5,989 nucleotides of DNA, from positions 1 to 5,989 of the forward strand of contig JAUYQT010000375.1 of the NCBI GenBank assembly GCA_030697085.1. Direction: 5' to 3'. Of the stretch, positions 5,659 through 5,989 are shown in pieces (positions within the stretch are counted from its first letter, which is position 1; each line of letters starts with the position of its first letter). The notes beneath the pieces are model-generated. The model ran no database searches and was not told the DNA's origin. It saw only the letters and a program-made list of their open reading frames with translations. Made by a program: the position numbers and the translations under genes. The DNA is from Azonexus sp. (GTDB lineage: Bacteria; Pseudomonadota; Gammaproteobacteria; Burkholderiales; Rhodocyclaceae).

Positions 5659-5767
5659 TTTTTGCCGGCTTTTCACCGTCGACCGTGGGGATGGCAACAT
5701 CCCCGGGTGAATTGTTCTCATCGCCGAAGAAACCGGGCCACCGCCATCCCTCTGGCTTGCCGGGCAC
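5639..5767 (-). CDS. Possible small ORF of 42 codons between the reductase gene and minE
   Basis: A GTG at 5767-5765, with AAGGA about ten bases upstream, opens a 42-codon frame beginning MPGKPEGWRWPGFFGDE, followed by a run ending in PTVDGEKPAKISGSNS. Composition looks protein-like (Gly, Pro, Trp, acidic residues) and about two thirds of third positions are G or C. The frame extends upstream without a stop to a TGA at 5812-5810; five codons before that TGA is an ATG (5827). It could be a real small gene, the remnant of a slightly longer one, or chance. It overlaps the 3' end of the reductase gene by 20 nt on the opposite strand. I know no family for it. Confidence 0.3.
   Translation of the reverse strand: MPGKPEGWRWPGFFGDENNSPGDVAIPTVDGEKPAKISGSNS
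5687..5704. other. Perfect seven-pair hairpin with a GCAA tetraloop
   Basis: GGGGATG-GCAA-CATCCCC forms a perfect stem capped by a GNRA tetraloop on the plus strand, 28 nt after the reductase stop. No T-run follows on either strand, so it is not a canonical intrinsic terminator. It may act as a 3'-end stabiliser or a rho-assisted end for the convergent transcripts. The rest of 5659-5837 shows no other clear signal apart from the possible small ORF. Confidence 0.5.
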
Positions 5768-5837
5768 TTGAAAATCATCCTTCGCCGCAGGCGCTGAACG
5801 GATAGTGCGTCAAGCCGAGGCGCCCATTTTCTTGGGT

Positions 5838-5989
5838 TCAATCTTTTTCAGGCAGCACGATATTGACTTCCAACACCTCGTAATTGCCCTGCTTTTCCAG
5901 CGAAACACGGATATCGTCGGTGCTGACCTTGACGTACTTCGAGATGACGGCGATCAGCTCGCGCTGCAGATCAGGCAGAAAGTTGGCGC
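5838..5989 (-). CDS. minE: MinE cell division topological specificity factor, C-terminal part (start outside window)
   Basis: The last 49 residues are visible, with [19 protein letters not shown] near the start and [11 protein letters not shown] at the end. They align by eye with E. coli MinE from about residue 38 to its C-terminus, including the FLPxLxxEL, ISKYV and LExNxxLPE features. This is the dimerisation/topological specificity domain. MinE stimulates the MinD ATPase at the membrane, drives pole-to-pole oscillation of MinCD and so restricts FtsZ-ring assembly to mid-cell. The N-terminal anti-MinCD helix lies beyond position 5989. In most Proteobacteria the order is minC-minD-minE, so minD and minC are expected to the right, with minE last in the operon. 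No strong terminator follows the stop at 5840-5838. Confidence 0.93.
   Translation of the reverse strand, partial: ANFLPDLQRELIAVISKYVKVSTDDIRVSLEKQGNYEVLEVNIVLPEKD

Noticed and set aside
5557..5841. 94-codon minus-strand frame beginning [10 protein letters not shown]
   Set aside because: It starts inside the minE stop region and runs far into the reductase gene in antisense; the alternative frame ending at 5639 looks more protein-like.

Overview
The window looks like ordinary chromosomal DNA from a betaproteobacterium, most likely of the Rhodocyclaceae (Dechloromonas/Azonexus-like). This rests on general resemblance of the proteins and on moderately GC-rich, GC3-biased coding; no rRNA or other decisive marker is present, so the placement is an inference. 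No phage, transposase, CRISPR, tRNA or rRNA is visible.

Layout from left to right. (1) Positions 1-199, minus strand: the start of a small exported protein with a clear signal peptide and a Pro/Tyr-rich mature part, cut by the window edge. Upstream of it are three short half-sites spaced exactly 10 bp apart, resembling an OmpR-family operator. (2) 298-618, minus: a 106-residue cytosolic protein of unknown function. (3) About 641-764: a composite intergenic repeat made of a 27-bp tandem duplication plus a long imperfect inverted repeat of the 'CTGAGCTTGTCGAAGG' type. (4) 772-2067, minus: an acetyl-CoA hydrolase/4-hydroxybutyrate-type CoA-transferase with its own leader. (5) 2172-4629, minus: a tightly packed three-gene operon of an atypical NAD(P)-binding SDR protein, HemJ and an RlmL-type 23S rRNA guanine methyltransferase. 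The reading frames overlap by 13 and 1 nt, and a good intrinsic terminator sits at the end. (6) 4642-5658, plus: a [2Fe-2S] ferredoxin/FAD/NAD reductase diverging from the SDR gene with only about a dozen bases between start codons. (7) 5659-5837: a convergent intergenic stretch with a GNRA-capped hairpin and a possible decayed or very small ORF. (8) 5838-5989, minus: the C-terminal half of MinE, whose minC and minD partners would be expected beyond the right edge.

Functionally the window is housekeeping: haem synthesis (HemJ), ribosome modification (RlmL-like), acyl-CoA metabolism, an electron-transfer reductase and division-site selection (MinE). I found no convincing new multi-gene system. 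The items most worth a second look are the 10-bp-phased operator-like array at 259-283, the divergent start region at 4609-4642, the SDR protein lacking the YxxxK motif next to hemJ, and the small frame with an in-frame TGA between the reductase gene and minE.
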